A DNA stretch of 64,000 nucleotides from Scenedesmus sp. ARA3 (GCA_004335835.1 RWJK01001312.1:1-64000), one strand, 5' to 3'; numbered from the stretch's first letter, positions 52,201-63,492 are shown. The notes: generated by a model from the sequence alone, not told the origin. Numbers and translations: made by a program.

Positions 52201-53027
52201 GCTGGGCCGTGCAGCCACATGTACGTGAATATGCACTCACGTCGATCTTGGTGAGAGGTGACTCCATGTTGTCCAGCAGATCGTCAATGTTGGTGGGAGG
52301 GGAGGGCCCGCCGTATGCCACCACCAGCGGCTTGCCAGCACCTGCAGCACAAGCAACAACAGCAGCAGCAGCAGCAGCAGGCGAGGGGGCTGTGAGGGTG
52401 CTCTGTGTGGTGATATGCAGGCATGGCGCGCTGCTGATGGCTGCCTGCAAGCCTTGAAAGCAGAAAAGCATTGCTCCTCTGTACATGCACAGAGGCAGCT
52501 GTAGTACACATGGAGCAGTGTCACACAGCGTAGGCAGTATACTATTGGTTGCTGCGCGCGCAGAGCACCCTGGCACAGAACGTCCTACTGCATCCTAGGC
52601 TGCAATAGTGTCCTGGGGCCACAGGTGCACATATGTGCTGCCACCTGGACCAGCAGCCACTCACATACTGCAGAGCCACCCCAGTGCACACTGAGTGCCG
52701 GATCACAGCATCAATTGTAGAGTAATGCTTGCTGGTCATACATAAGTACACCAGTAAAGGCTGCCAAAGTGCCCTAGCGCTACAGCAGCACAGCAGCCGC
52801 TCACATCCTGCAAAGCCTCCACCCCAGCCCTGCTGCAGCTTCCTGTGCCGATTTGTTTCAGGTTGCAGCGTGGGCATCAAGCCAGGAGTCGTGCATGTGC
52901 CGTGTCTGCAGTCAACGCCTGCCTCTACTGCTGATGATGCTGCAGGAGCAGCAAAGAGGCAGCAGCAAACTGCCAGCAGCAGCAGCACCAACACTGCAAA
53001 ACGGCGTGCTGCAGATTCAGCATACAT
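47419..53027 (-). CDS. Secreted LRR-like (receptor L-domain-like) protein, paralogue A
   Basis: Eight exons (53027-52805, 52341-52241, 51899-51654, 51288-51088, 50484-50325, 49245-49048, 48535-48471, 47994-47419) give 589 residues. A signal peptide (VLVLLLLAVCCCLFAAPA) is followed by DCRHGTCTTPGLMPT. After it comes an array of irregular leucine-rich units (LASLAGLQGV, LTTLTGLG, LADLPRSLRSVG) with N-P/N-A turns, as in receptor L domains. The C terminus is Ala/Pro/Thr-rich and ends PVAVASG. This suggests an extracellular or wall-bound recognition or structural protein; the function is unknown. Exon number, lengths and phases match paralogue B. Introns after exons 3, 4, 6 and 7 and before exon 6 are full of exon-edge copies. 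Confidence 0.8.
48020..48400 (-). repeat. Tandem tail copies of LRR-A exon 7, about 113-bp unit
   Basis: The end of exon 7 (NPKLASLQ and donor) recurs about four times downstream with a period near 113 bases. Copied donors lie near 48358, 48245 and 48132, and a more decayed copy near 48034. Each unit carries both the exon end and intron text (CTGACACATATG-like), so the array is built from a unit spanning the splice junction. Confidence 0.85.
48708..49005 (-). repeat. Three tail copies of LRR-A exon 6
   Basis: Copies of the exon 6 end (VGANAALTTLTGLG and donor) lie at about 48943-49005, 48830-48885 and 48708-48770. Two keep GTGAGT donors. The middle one is frameshifted. Confidence 0.85.
49325..50032 (-). 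repeat. Five head copies of LRR-A exon 6 with acceptors
   Basis: The acceptor CTGCAG and the first 15-25 codons of exon 6 (GIGLVLNDLPALQDLDGF) recur upstream at about 49325-49388, 49505-49560, 49625-49711, 49845-49900 and 49975-50032. Most are preceded by CTG-rich tracts. A degenerate sixth may lie near 50080-50150. The exon start is much better conserved than what follows it. Confidence 0.88.
50626..50723. repeat. Minisatellite, 19-bp unit x5
   Basis: Five units of CGGCTTGCAGGACTGYCAG in the intron before exon 5 of LRR-A. Successive units differ by single changes. Confidence 0.9.
50786..50990 (-). repeat. Tail copies of LRR-A exon 4
   Basis: The end of exon 4 (NPLMADLSGLQ and donor) recurs at about 50786-50840 and 50958-50990 in the next intron, each with an intact CAG/GTG-type junction. 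Confidence 0.8.
51533..51603 (-). repeat. Tail copy of LRR-A exon 3
   Basis: This repeats GPLYIYGRANASLTSLAGLE and the rest of the exon end with a GTAGGC donor, in the intron after exon 3. It is almost identical to the real end, so it is a recent duplicate. Confidence 0.85.
51936..51990. repeat. Dispersed repeat with hairpin, copy 2
   Basis: This matches 248-305 in the same orientation and keeps the same short hairpin. It lies in the second intron of LRR-A. Confidence 0.55.
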
Positions 53028-53539
53028 ATTAATTGTATTGAACGAAGACCGGCCAACCGCGGCTCGAGGTCAAGAAGCTAGGAACGTTCGTGAATTGGTG
53101 CGCTAAAGCACAACACGGCCCTCTGCGATAGCTGAAGCGAAAGCAGACACAAAGGCACCGCCAATGGCAATCCTGGGCATATGAGTTAGTTCATACTTTG
53201 TGCAGCTTCGAGCAGCAACACGGCAGGTGGCCAACTGTCGTGGCCGGGACCTTGGACGGTGAAGCAACCATAGGCAGTTACAGTGACAGTTACATTGGAC
53301 TAACGTCGCCGCGACCTATGGTGTTCGACTGAAGAAGACATCTGACGGAACCTTGATTGCAATTGCAAGGAGTTTCATGTAAATTCAAGCAGCTGCAGGC
53401 ATACGCCATGCTACACAAGTCACAGCAGTACACGGCGCGTCAAGTACTGCCTCATCATCTTTCAATCTTTCAACTTTCAACTTTCAACAGTTACCCATCA
53501 AGCCATAGCATCAACGCCAAGTACTGCCCCATCAGCTCA
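53028..53539. other. Short intergenic region upstream of LRR-A
   Basis: The likely promoter of LRR-A and the 3' end of the MYND gene. A TTTCAAC heptamer recurs three to four times at about 53460-53490. No gene. Confidence 0.4.
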
Positions 53540-54625
53540 TCAGCTGAGGCCCAGGTGGCCCACCAGCAGCGCCACCAGGTCAGCCTTCTCAACATCACCA
53601 GCAACACCTGGCACACCTAAAGCAGCCAGCAGCGCCTTCAGCTGGCGCACAGGCAGCGCGGCAGCAGCTCTGGCACTGCCAGGCAGCTCAAGGCCAGCTG
53701 CTGCTGCAGCAGCTGCCGTGCTGCTGCTGCTGCTGCTGCTGCTGTTGCTCTTGTTGCTGCTGCTGTTCATGCTGCTGCTGCATGCGGTGCCAGCGCCACT
53801 GCTGCAAGTAGCTGCAGCACTGCCGCTGCTAGCTGCCCGGCCTTCTGCTGCATCTGCTTCTGCTGCTGCTGCCAGCTTCTTGCAGACCAGCTTGTGCCCA
53901 GCCTTCCAGTGCTGCTTCTGGCACTCTGCGCTGCACATGCGCACCTGCTTGCAGCCGCCACACACCTTGGCCTTGCCTGTCACCAGCTGCAGCTCACTCA
54001 GCTTGCCCAGGTTGGTGCAGGCAGCGTTGTTGCAGGCCCAGCCAACAGGCAGCGCAGCCGCCACTGCTGCACCAAACGCCTTCAGCTGCGCCGGCAGCTG
54101 ATCACCCCCACACGCTGCAGCAACAGAGCTGCTGCAGGGCTCTTCACATCATGCTGCGCTCCTCCTGACAACCCTGCAGCAGCACACCACTGTACTGCCG
54201 CATACATGCCTGTCTGCAGCTGCGCGTGCTGCTGCAGCAGCTGCGTCAGCGGCGGCATGCACGCGGCACTGTCCGCAACACTGCTGCTGGCCAGTTTTGG
54301 TGCCTCATTGCCTGGCAGCTGCATGTGGCACAGCTCTGAGCCCAGCCACTCAACACATGCGTATATGCTCTCTCAGCAGCCGTTGAACATACACCTCATC
54401 CACGTGGTTCATATCTGTCGGGGGTATCGCCGGCGCATCCATGTGTTGCTGCTCCCTGTGCACTGACACGGTACCGCTGCTGCTGCTGCTGCTGCTGCTG
54501 CCGCTGCTGCTGCTGCTGCTGGCCGGCAGCAGCTCACTCAGCAGCTGCCCTATCAGCCACATGCTGCGCGCTGCAACAGTAAGCCAGGGTTTCATTGTAT
54601 ACACCAGCTGCTGGTTGTACCAAGA

Positions 54626-54662
<37 letters not shown>

Positions 54663-54877
54663 CTGCTGTTGCTGCTGCTGTCGTTTACCCCTCCTGGCCG
54701 GAAGGTCACCAGGGGACCTGCTGCAATCACAGCTGCTGGTGCCCCGTGTGGTCGTGTGCAGTTCAGTTGCAACCAGTCACTTGTTTGTTTGCATTTTTGT
54801 TTGTTTGTTTTTGTTACACACGGGGTTTGCAAAGGGTATGCGGCTGATGCTGCGTCGCACAGGGATCCCAGCTGCAC
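53540..54877 (-). pseudogene. MYND zinc-finger protein, 3' part with two frameshifts
   Basis: The last 175 codons carry a complete MYND finger: CGGCKQVRMCSAECQKQHWK and then GHKLVC. Ser/Ala-rich sequence and a C-terminal helix (VRQLKALLAALGV) follow. Upstream coding sequence is clear (LVTFRPGG, MKPWLTVAARSMWLIGQLL, VDEVYVQRLLREHIR, then LCHMQLPGNE, and QLPAQLKAFGAAVAAALPV). It falls in three blocks: the outer two share a frame and the middle one (about 54090-54350) is shifted. No splice sites explain either switch. The breaks are near 54350 and in 54090-54150. Either the gene is decaying or the assembly has two indels. MYND domains bind proline-rich peptides. A GTTGCC hexamer repeat (54633-54662) encodes Gly-Asn pairs. 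Confidence 0.7.
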
Positions 54878-54934
54878 TACTGACCGTGGTGCGGCATGCA
54901 GGGATTGAACTTGTGTCTGGCTGTTCCTACTGAT

Positions 54935-55030
54935 GATAAGGGTGGCGAGTGCATATCAGCAGGCACAGGTTCGAAACCCTGGGTCTGTAGGTTTGTGGTC
55001 CCACCCACACTAGGTGCACCACACCTTACC
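54935..55030 (+). repeat. tRNA-like SINE fragment
   Basis: An A-box-like TGGCGAGTGCAT near 54942 and a canonical B box GGTTCGAAACC at 54968-54978 lie in the proper order but closer together than in a normal tRNA. A tRNA-derived element just 5' of the broken MYND gene is the best reading. Confidence 0.45.
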
Positions 55031-55887
55031 AGGGCGCCAGGTCCGCCCCTGATTCAGTTATTGTCACCGTTTCACGTTGTTGACAGGCTCTTTCATGTTG
55101 CACACTATTTCAGTGTGCATAACGCCACACATAGTGCTGCATAGTGCATGTTAGTGCAGCTTAGTGAGCTTTAGTGAACACTTAGTGCCGCTTAGTGCCA
55201 GCCTGTAGCCCTAGTGCTTTAGTTCAACTTGAATCGTGCTGAGCACAGTGGTGCAAATCAGTGCACAGCATGGTCTGGATGAAATGCACATTCTTGTGGT
55301 TGCTTTGGGATACAGCACATAGTGTTACACTCAAAACATCCACTCTGGAGAGCAGACGTTCTCACAACTCTCTCAGCCTCTCCCACAGATACCATCTGTT
55401 ACGTTTGCTCAGTGCCATGCCACATGACGGCACTTCTGCATCACTGGTTTCCAGCCCATCACATGGCCTAAGAACAGGTTCTGAAACACAACAGACTTGC
55501 AATAAACCTCCAACACAAAGGACCAGCTGGAGGCATATACCGTGAAGTTGGAGTGGCATGGGGTTTTGTAATATGGCAGCCGCTACCAAGCCAGCAGAGC
55601 AGTCAGTCCAGACCATGCTGCGCCTTGACATAAACATTCGCTCTATGTCTTCAGTCCTCAAGCGCTATCACAGCGCTTCCAACTCTACTGAATTATGTCT
55701 CCAACAACCAACTAACGACGGAATTCAACCACCACTGAAGGAGTCTCACTGCCAAAAGTAGACAGGCTGTTGTGGCACAAGAAACCACAGGCGCCCCAAT
55801 TCAAACACAAGCTGTGCCTGGCACACGAAACAGATCATTAGTTTGCAAAACATTTACTACATGGCATTGTGGTGTGCTGCAGCTTTT
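55031..55887. other. Intergenic; TAGTG-rich cluster
   Basis: Between about 55135 and 55225 the pentamer TAGTG occurs some ten times at irregular spacing (TTAGTGC, TTAGTGA, CTAGTGC). The rest shows no recognised gene. Confidence 0.4.
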
Positions 55888-58800
55888 TCAGCCAGAAGCA
55901 ACTGCCACAGGCGCAGTGCCAGGTGGCTGAGTGCCTGCAGGCGCAACTGCTGCTGCAGGCTGCGCCGCAAGTCCCGACCTGTTTGCTGCTGCTGCTGGCA
56001 CAGCATTGCCTGCTGCAGCTGGCTGGGCAGGCGCAGCAGCACTTGCACTGGCGCCCGGTGCTGCTGCTGCTGCCGGCACTCCTGCTGCTGGCGTTGCTGC
56101 TGCTGGTGTTGCTGCTGCTGGCGCTGCTGCCGCGGGTGCTGCTGCTGCAGGTGGCTTGGTTACGTTGCTCGGCAATCCCTTGTTCACAATCTCTACTGTC
56201 AGAAGCCCCAGCGGCTGCGCCTTGGCTGTCAGAGCAGACACTTCAGCTGCTGGCAGCTGCGGGGAGTTGCCTGAAACTATCACGCTGCCGTACACTGCTG
56301 TATTGCCTGTGCCCAGGCCAGACAGAGAAGCTAGTTTGGGGTTGTCCTCAATGTAGACCTCCGCACCCCTGAATGCTCCAACACTGCGGAGGGAGCGGGG
56401 CAGGTCTGCCAGGGTTGTCAGTTCTGCGTTGCCCCGGATGATTAGGTCCTGGCCGATGCTTTGGAGGTTGCCCAGGCCCTAGAGAAACACGAAGAGCGGC
56501 ATCAACAACAGCAGCGGCAATTGTGACAGCAGCGGCGGCAGTAGCAGCTGGGTTTATACCAAACACAACTGCTTATGAGCTGCCATGCACTGCTGTGCAA
56601 CTACACCATGTGCAGCTGGCTGATGTGATGACATTTAGGTGTCATCCAGCCAACACAAAAACAATAGTGGTACTGGCCGCAAGGTGGGCGAACAACGACA
56701 AATATGCACAGTTGCACATGTGTACACTGCAGAATGCAGCGGATGGTTGCATGCTGCGTGCCGCTGCTCACGATTCAGGTGATGTATACTAATACATCAA
56801 CATACAGCTGTGCATTGACCATGCCTAAAACTGTCATTTTACATACCACAGTGCACACATACCTGCAGGCTGGTGAGGCGCGGGTTGTGCGAGATGGACA
56901 GCAGTATGCCGACACTGCGCAGGTTGTCTGGATGTGCAGCGCAGCAGCAGCAGTGCAGCAGCGGCAGCGCAGCAACAGCTCAGTGGTGCGTCAGTACATT
57001 GCGCATGCCACAACCACAATTGCCAACTGTTGCAAGCAGCATGCTTTGACAATGGATCATGCATACCCAACGGCTGCGTGTGTAGTGCTCAACATACCTC
57101 AACTGCACTGGCACAGCCTTGTATGACGCAGGAGCAGCTGCTGCTTGACACACGTGTAACACATGTGTTACCACTGCCTTGCTGTCGATCATTGCCAGCC
57201 ACTCACCCAGCCCCGCCAGTGTTGTCAAGCCGCCGTTTGCACCCACCACTATGTTGAGCCCTACCTCATGCCATACTCAATTGCTGCTGCTGCAATTCAC
57301 ACAAGACTGTGCAAAACTTCCCTTGGCCGCCGCTCACCTAGCCCTTTCAGTGTCGTCAGGCCTGCATTTGCCCCAACAACCGCGTTGAGCCCCACTTCTG
57401 TCAGTGACGCCATTGCCCTCAGGTCAGGCAGGGCGGGCAGCAGGTAAAGCTGCAGGTCACCAGGGACACGGGTCAGCCTCGCAAAGCCGTCCAGGTCAGC
57501 CAGCATTGGGTTTTGCTGCACTACGAGACTGACGCCTGCAAGCATCAGGCGGCAACAGCAGGGTGAGATGTCCTCACCATGGTCAGGTGGTGTTGGCGGC
57601 AGCAGAGAAGACAGGAAATGGTTAATCTTGAAGGCACCAAGATAAGGCTGTCAAATACAAGAACGAGCAGCACCACACCCTTGTTTTGAAAAAAGACCAA
57701 TTTGCGCAATCTGCACGTCTGACTTGTTAGTCACTGCAACAGCACAGCAGCCAACGTGGCAGGCTGTTGTTGCCCAGACCGTTCCCCAACACCAATGCAC
57801 CAATATACCAAAGTAGAGCCACATGCCCACACATGAAGGAGCCAAACACGGCAAATGGGGTCTTACCCACTGAGGTAAAGCTGGTGAGGCCGCGGGTGCT
57901 GGCCAGGCGGGGCAGGTTATGCAGCAGCAGAAACAGGAATACTGCTATTGCGAGTTGCGCAGCTCAGTAGCTCAGCAGCAGCTGAGATAGGCTGGCACTC
58001 ACCCACTGAAGTGAAGTTGGTGAGGCCGCGCGTGCTGGAATGCAACACAATCCAACCACAAACACACTTCTCATAGTTACAGCAGAATTACACGCTGCTC
58101 TGCAGCGCAAGCACTCGCTGCAGGCAATGCAGCTGTCTGTGCTCACCCACTGATGTGAAGCTGGTGAGGCCACGCGTGCTGGCCAGGCGGGGCAGGTCGT
58201 GCAGCAGCAGCTCCCCGTTTGTTGACACCAGGCTGCCCAGGCCGTTGAGGGTGGTCAGGCCATCCAGGAAGCGCAGCGTGATGTCACCCTCAATGACTTG
58301 CACGCCCTGCAAACACAGGAAACATAAACATGTTTGAACCAGCTGGACCAAATACCCCTGCCGGAGTATGTCGCGACTGGACAGCAACAGCCAACTTTTC
58401 AAGCCCCTGCAACTGCTGGCACCTCCTGGCCAGCAACCCTGTGATTCTGTTGGATGGCCGTCTGTCTTGCACACAGAGGTCAGGATATGCTACGTACAAG
58501 ATGCTGCAGTTGTGTTTGCGCGCCAGCATGCAAACACACTCTGGTAAGAATTGGGTCTCTATGGTCGACATGCGGTCAACTCCTGGTCAACACTTGGTCG
58601 ACGCCCAACCAACGTATTAGTCAACAGCACAGCACACACCTGCAGCCCATTCAAGTCCTGCAGCATTGGGTTGTTTTCGAGCCACAGTTTGCCGTACATC
58701 TGTGTGACCCCCTGCAGTCCTGCCAGGCTGGCCAGGGCAGGGTTGTCCCAGGCCACCAGGTCGCCCTGCAGGACTGTGAGCTTGGAGAGGGCGGCGATGT

Positions 58801-61143
58801 TCTGCAGCCGCGTGTGCGCCAGGTTGAGGCCACCCACTTGCTGCGGATTTGGGACAGGCAGGGATTGCAGCAGTTGTGAACCGACGTTCAAGGAGATTGG
58901 AGGCCCCCGCAAAGAAGTGAACACTTATCAAGGGGCAATGCAACGCACCAGCAGCTGCAGCCACTCAACAACGACATGTGCAGCAGTGCCACAGCATCAG
59001 CAGCAGCACTGTTGTTGCAGTCACCCTGACCACAGCTGCTCTGCCATTCATGTACGTAGGTGCTGCAGCTGTCAGACATGCAACAAACTTCACTCGTGCT
59101 GCGGCTGGCCACCCATGTTGTGAAGGATGGCTGGCCATCCATGTTGTGAAGGATGGCTGGCCATCCATGTTGCGAAGGATGGCTGGCCACCCATGTTGTG
59201 AAGGATTACAGGTGGTTAGCTTCAGCGCCCAAAGCTCCGCCAGGCTGGTGTGCAGTGCACTTGGATGTATGTTTGTTTTCGCTTTCTGCTTACCTGCAGG
59301 TTCTCCAGCCCCGCCAGGCTGGCATTGGCCCTGCCATACATATACAGCGGGCCACAAAGCTGCCTGCCCCAACTGCAGGCTATTCACGCCGTCGGGGAGT
59401 CAGGCTGGAACTGCTGATCATGCTGCATATCACATTGCCTGGGGAGTGCTGCGACGCTTGCAACATGCACATGCATCATTCAAGCCGCCCACCTGCAGGT
59501 TCTCCAGCCCCGCCAGGCTGGTCAAACTCGCATTTGTGCGGCCGTAGATGTACAGCGGGCCCACAACGCTGCGCACGCGAGACAGCGCCGACAGATCTGG
59601 CAGCTGTCCATCATCGATAATAGCCAGGCCGCCGCGTACTGTGGCGAGGCTGCGGATGCAGGAGGCTGGGTCACTGAGGGATATCAGCTCCACCTTTGCT
59701 GTGTCAACGGCCAGTTTCACATTCCTGTCATCACCGCCATCAACGCTGGCTCCCCTGTTTGAAGCGACCTGCAAGCACCACAAGGTGGAGTGGAGACGTC
59801 AGGTCTAGGGGTTCAGGGTTTGGGGGGTTAGGTTTAAGGTTTTTAGGGTAGGGTAAACCCTAATGGTGGGGACCCTAGACCCTATAACTTAAACCCTAAA
59901 ACCTAAACCTAAACCCTAAACCCCACTCTGCTGTGGTTCGGGCAGCAAGCACTCAGGCAACCTAGCATACAGAGAGGATGCATAGAAAGCCACGAAAAAG
60001 CAAGTGCATGTGCGGGGACTGCTGCATGCCGCTGCCGGTCGTATACTGTCTGCTATGGAACCGCTTGCAGCAGCACCCCACAAGGCAGCAGCAGGCATGC
60101 GATTATCTAAGTCAGCACCAGTGCGCAGCTCACGTAACTACTGGTGCATAACACACAGGGCCGATTGTGTTGATGCAGGCAGCTGCGGCAGGCACCAGAA
60201 ACTGCCTCTGCACCCCAGAGACCATAAACACATGAAAAAGCTTGTGGCGCCCTCGACTTCAAGCAGGCTGCAGATACAATGCATGCGCTCACGTCAATCT
60301 TGGTGAGAGGCGACTCCATGTTATCTCGCTGTTGTCAAACAAACCCCTCTATATGACACTTGCAGACCCTAGACTGCCGGCACGCTGCATGTGCAGCCAC
60401 ACTCACGTCGATCTTGGTGAGAGGTGACTCCATGTTGTCCAGCAGGTCATCAATGTTGGTGGGAGGGGAGGGCCCGCCGTATGCTATCACCAGCGGCCTG
60501 CCAGCACCTGCAGGGCAAGCAGCAGCAGCAGCAGCAGCAGCAGCAGAGTGAGGAAAGAAGTCTACATTGACGTCAACATAGCTGAAGCTGCCGCACAAAG
60601 CTTTCCTGCAAGCAAGAAGAGCAGTAACCTAACCACACCGGTTGATTTCAAACATGTTCCCCACGCAGCTGAGCATGGCAGCCTACACTAGTCAGGGCTT
60701 GAACTGCTGCAATAGGTTCCTTCCTGAAGATCACAACAAGGCGCTGTTCAACCCACGTATTCTGCTGGGTGCTGCGTGCTTGTCGCTGCAGCACAGCTTC
60801 TGTTCTACTGCACTTTTTTCACCGCTGCACAATGCAGCTGCTTCTGCAATCGAATCAAATGCCGCAGATCTGTCTGTCGGGTGCAAACATGTGCTGCAAA
60901 GCATTGAAGATGGCATCTGCCCAGCAGCCGCTCACATCCTGCAAAGCCTCCACCCCAGCCCTGCTGCAGCTTCCTGTGGAGATGTGTTTCAGGTTGCAGC
61001 GTTGGCATCAGCCCAGGAGTGCTGCATGTGCCGTGTCTGCAGTCAACGCCTGCAGCTGCTGGGTCGATTGCTGTCGCTGCTTCGAGTAGCAGGCAGCACG
61101 CTGCCAACAGAAGGAGCAGCGTGCATGGCGTTGAACGCTTCAT
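55888..61143 (-). CDS. Secreted LRR-like (receptor L-domain-like) protein, paralogue B
   Basis: Eight exons (61143-60936, 60507-60407, 59768-59493, 58840-58640, 58306-58147, 57535-57338, 56927-56863, 56478-55888) give 599 residues, with the same phases as paralogue A. A signal peptide (CTLLLLLAACCLLLEAATA) leads into DCRHGTCSTPGLMPT. The shared core follows: PPTNIDDLLDNMESPLTKID, SLSDPASCIR, LAHTRLQNIAALSKLTVLQG, LPRLASTRGLTSF. Exon 4 is nearly identical to that of A, so the duplication is fairly recent or gene conversion occurs. The C terminus is Ala/Pro-rich and ends PVAVASG as in A. Intron 2 contains telomere-like DNA. Exon-edge copies occur in introns 2, 3, 5 and 6, with counts unlike those of A. 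Confidence 0.8.
57206..57262 (-). repeat. Tail copy of LRR-B exon 6
   Basis: This repeats VGANGGLTTLAGLG and the GTGAGT donor downstream of exon 6. It is the counterpart of the three copies found in paralogue A, but only one is present here. Confidence 0.85.
57866..58037 (-). repeat. Two tail copies of LRR-B exon 5
   Basis: The exon 5 end (LPRLASTRGLTSFTSVG and donor) recurs at about 57866-57925 and, shorter, at 58007-58037. Both keep the GGTRAG-type junction. Paralogue A shows no obvious equivalent at this exon. Confidence 0.85.
59102..59206. repeat. Minisatellite, 26-bp unit x4
   Basis: Four units of GGCTGGCCAYCCATGTTGYG followed by AAGGAT, in the intron after exon 3 of LRR-B. Units differ at two or three positions. 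Confidence 0.92.
59295..59352 (-). repeat. Tail copy of LRR-B exon 3
   Basis: This repeats GPLYMYGRANASLAGLENLQ with a GTAAGC donor, having lost three codons relative to the real exon end. Confidence 0.85.
59803..59925. repeat. Inverted telomere-like repeat (TTTAGGG / CCCTAAA)
   Basis: Degenerate GGGTTTAGG-type units (59803-59854) are followed directly by CCCTAAA-type units (59855-59925). The two halves face each other as in a head-to-head telomere junction. The block lies wholly inside intron 2 of LRR-B. Confidence 0.85.
60294..60325 (-). repeat. Tail copy of LRR-B exon 2
   Basis: This repeats MESPLTKID and the GTGAGC donor in intron 2, about 110 bases past the real exon end. Confidence 0.8.
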
Positions 61144-62088
61144 TGCTATGATCAAAAGCTACAGCCTGCTATTTGGTTAGTTGAAGGCGTCGAACAGCTT
61201 AGACAGCAGGAGCTGACTGCTCGTGCTGTAATCGCAGCAGCAGGTATTATGTTCAGCACTATGCAGCCTGAGACCCACGATCTTGTGCTGATGATGTGTT
61301 GGTAGCTTCACGCAGCAAGACAGCAGGTCTCCAACTGCCACGGTCCCAACATTGAGCGGTTGCTGGCAGTTACATTGGACGATCGACTCAACCATAGCAG
61401 CTCTTCAGCGAGCGACAGAACTATGTGTTCGGATTTGAAACTCAGCGAGCCTCGTCGTCAATGCCGTTGCGACCCGCAGTTCAGGATCACGAGAAACGTT
61501 CACCGTCGCACAACAGAATCCGAGGTCCCGTCTACGTGGGCAGCTGTGGCTGAATTGATTATCCCTCTCTTCTAGCAGAATGCAAAGAGCTGTTTTTGCA
61601 AACGAAGAAAAAACGGTCAGATCATGCATCGGGAAGAAAACGATCACAAGCTAGTGTGTCGATGTAGTGGCTAAGCTGACATCAAATGACAGCAGAAGCA
61701 AGCTGAAACAATCGTTTTGCTGACACCAAAAAATCAAGAATATTTGAGTTTTGGTTGCCGCATTTTCCGGTAGGCTGCAGCCTGGCAACTGGCCTGTTAT
61801 GCACGTCCCGCGCTCACAGACCTGACAGATGCTGCGCACGCGCCTTCAGGCAGCTGCCGTACGGCCGTTGGCGTAAACTGTACATTGGATGTTGTGGTAT
61901 GTTTAGATCGCGCTTTCGGCATCTACCGATGACGAGCGCATCCTGCACGTGCTGTACGAGCCACACATGCATCCCAGCCACAGATTGAGCAGTTAACTGG
62001 CACATTGTCGCTATAAAAGCGTCATGTGTTCGCAATTATCACAGCAAACTCTGTAAACTCGCAAATACTGACCTTCTGCAAAGCCATC
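61144..62088. other. Divergent intergenic region
   Basis: The shared upstream region of LRR-B (minus) and the fasciclin gene (plus). No recognised gene. Both core promoters should be here. Confidence 0.4.
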
Positions 62089-63441
62089 ATGATGTCCATC
62101 AAGCAGATCCTGGCTCTGGCCTGCTGCGTGGCAGCAGCAGCTACTGCTGCCCTGGCCCCTGCAGCTGCTGCAGCGGAGTACCCAACTCTGGCTGAAGCCG
62201 TGGCTGCTGCCAGCTCCACCAACAACCTCTCCACCCTGATTGCCGCTGTCCAGGTGAGCTTGGCAACTGGTGTTGAAAAGCAAAGTTGGAAGGCAGCCAA
62301 GGAAAGCAAGAGAATTACAGCCAGCACTGTGTGGTAGCGCATCAGGCTGTGATGGAGCGGCCAGGAGACGGTGCGCTGTCCTGCATGCCATGCAGATACC
62401 AGGCACAGTCTGCTGCTGCTGCTTCTGCTGCCTGACATTGCATGCATCATCCTTGCGTCTCACACAACTTGGGCGCTGCTGCTGCTGCTGCTGCTTGCTC
62501 ACAGGCAGCTGGCCTTGCTGACTCCCTGAAGGCTGACACTGCCTGGACAATCTTTGCCCCCACCAACGAGGCCTTTGCAACACGGCTGCAGGCTGCCCTT
62601 GGCATCACACCACAGCAGCTGCTGGAGCCAAGCAACAAGGACACCTTAGTCAAGGTGGGTGTAGGATTCAGGTGCTGTTCATACGCAGGCTGGCCCTGTG
62701 AAATTTGGCTGTTGGTGTGTGCATGCGCAGCTAGCATTGAGTTGGCAAGCAGCTCTGCACAATCGCGCACCATGACCCATTGCGGGCTGACAGTTGCCTG
62801 CAGGGAACATTGGCCAGAAAACGTTCATGTGCAACTTCTGCAAAGACGGGCTAGCCTGGAAAGTGCCGGGAAAGTCAAGTGCCAGGCTGGCAGCTTGGTC
62901 ATGGTGCTGCAGACATAATCCAGAAGCATGCCGGCTTAGCGGGCTAGTGGTGGGTACCGCACATGCACCTGTGTGGTGAGGGATGTGCATGTTGCGTGGT
63001 GCTGCTGCGGTAGCTGCACCAGTAAAGCAATCTATGTAACAATCTAGCTGTAACAGCACATGACGTACCAGCCACACATGTAGCATACATTTTCACACTG
63101 TCCTGCCGTGCCTGCCTACTGCACTGCTCCACCCCATCTACTTATATTATCTCCTGCAGGTGCTGTCCTACCACGTCATCCCCAGTGCTGCTGTGCTGAG
63201 CAGCCAACTAACAGACGGCCAGCAGCTGACCACTGCCCTGTCTGGAGCAGCCCCACTGACTGTCAGCCTGCAAGGCGGCATGGTCAACATCCAGGGCGCT
63301 GGCAGCACCGCCATGGTTACTGTGCCAGATATCAAGGCTGGCAAGAGTGTGGTGCATGTGGTGGATGATGTGCTGCTGCCTGCTGGTGTCGGAATGCCAG
63401 AGGCTGGAACAATGCCGAGCTCTGGCCGGCGCATGCTGTAG
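62089..63441 (+). CDS. Fasciclin (FAS1) domain secreted protein
   Basis: Three exons (62089-62253, 62505-62654, 63160-63441) in phase 0 give 198 residues. A signal peptide ([18 protein letters not shown]) is followed by a single FAS1 domain. The domain has [20 protein letters not shown], the H1 box [24 protein letters not shown], the [13 protein letters not shown] box and the closing [14 protein letters not shown]1 domains mediate adhesion at the cell surface or wall. A CTG run precedes the exon 2 acceptor. The end of the last exon, with its stop, is repeated downstream. Confidence 0.92.
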
Positions 63442-63492
63442 GTTGGCAACACCTTGCTTGTCAAACTTGAGGGACTGCAGTGTGCTCCCTTG

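Noticed and set aside
59803..59925. Ancient chromosome fusion point
   Set aside because: The orientation fits, but exons 2 and 3 of LRR-B on either side splice in phase like the paralogue's, so an insertion into an intron is more likely.
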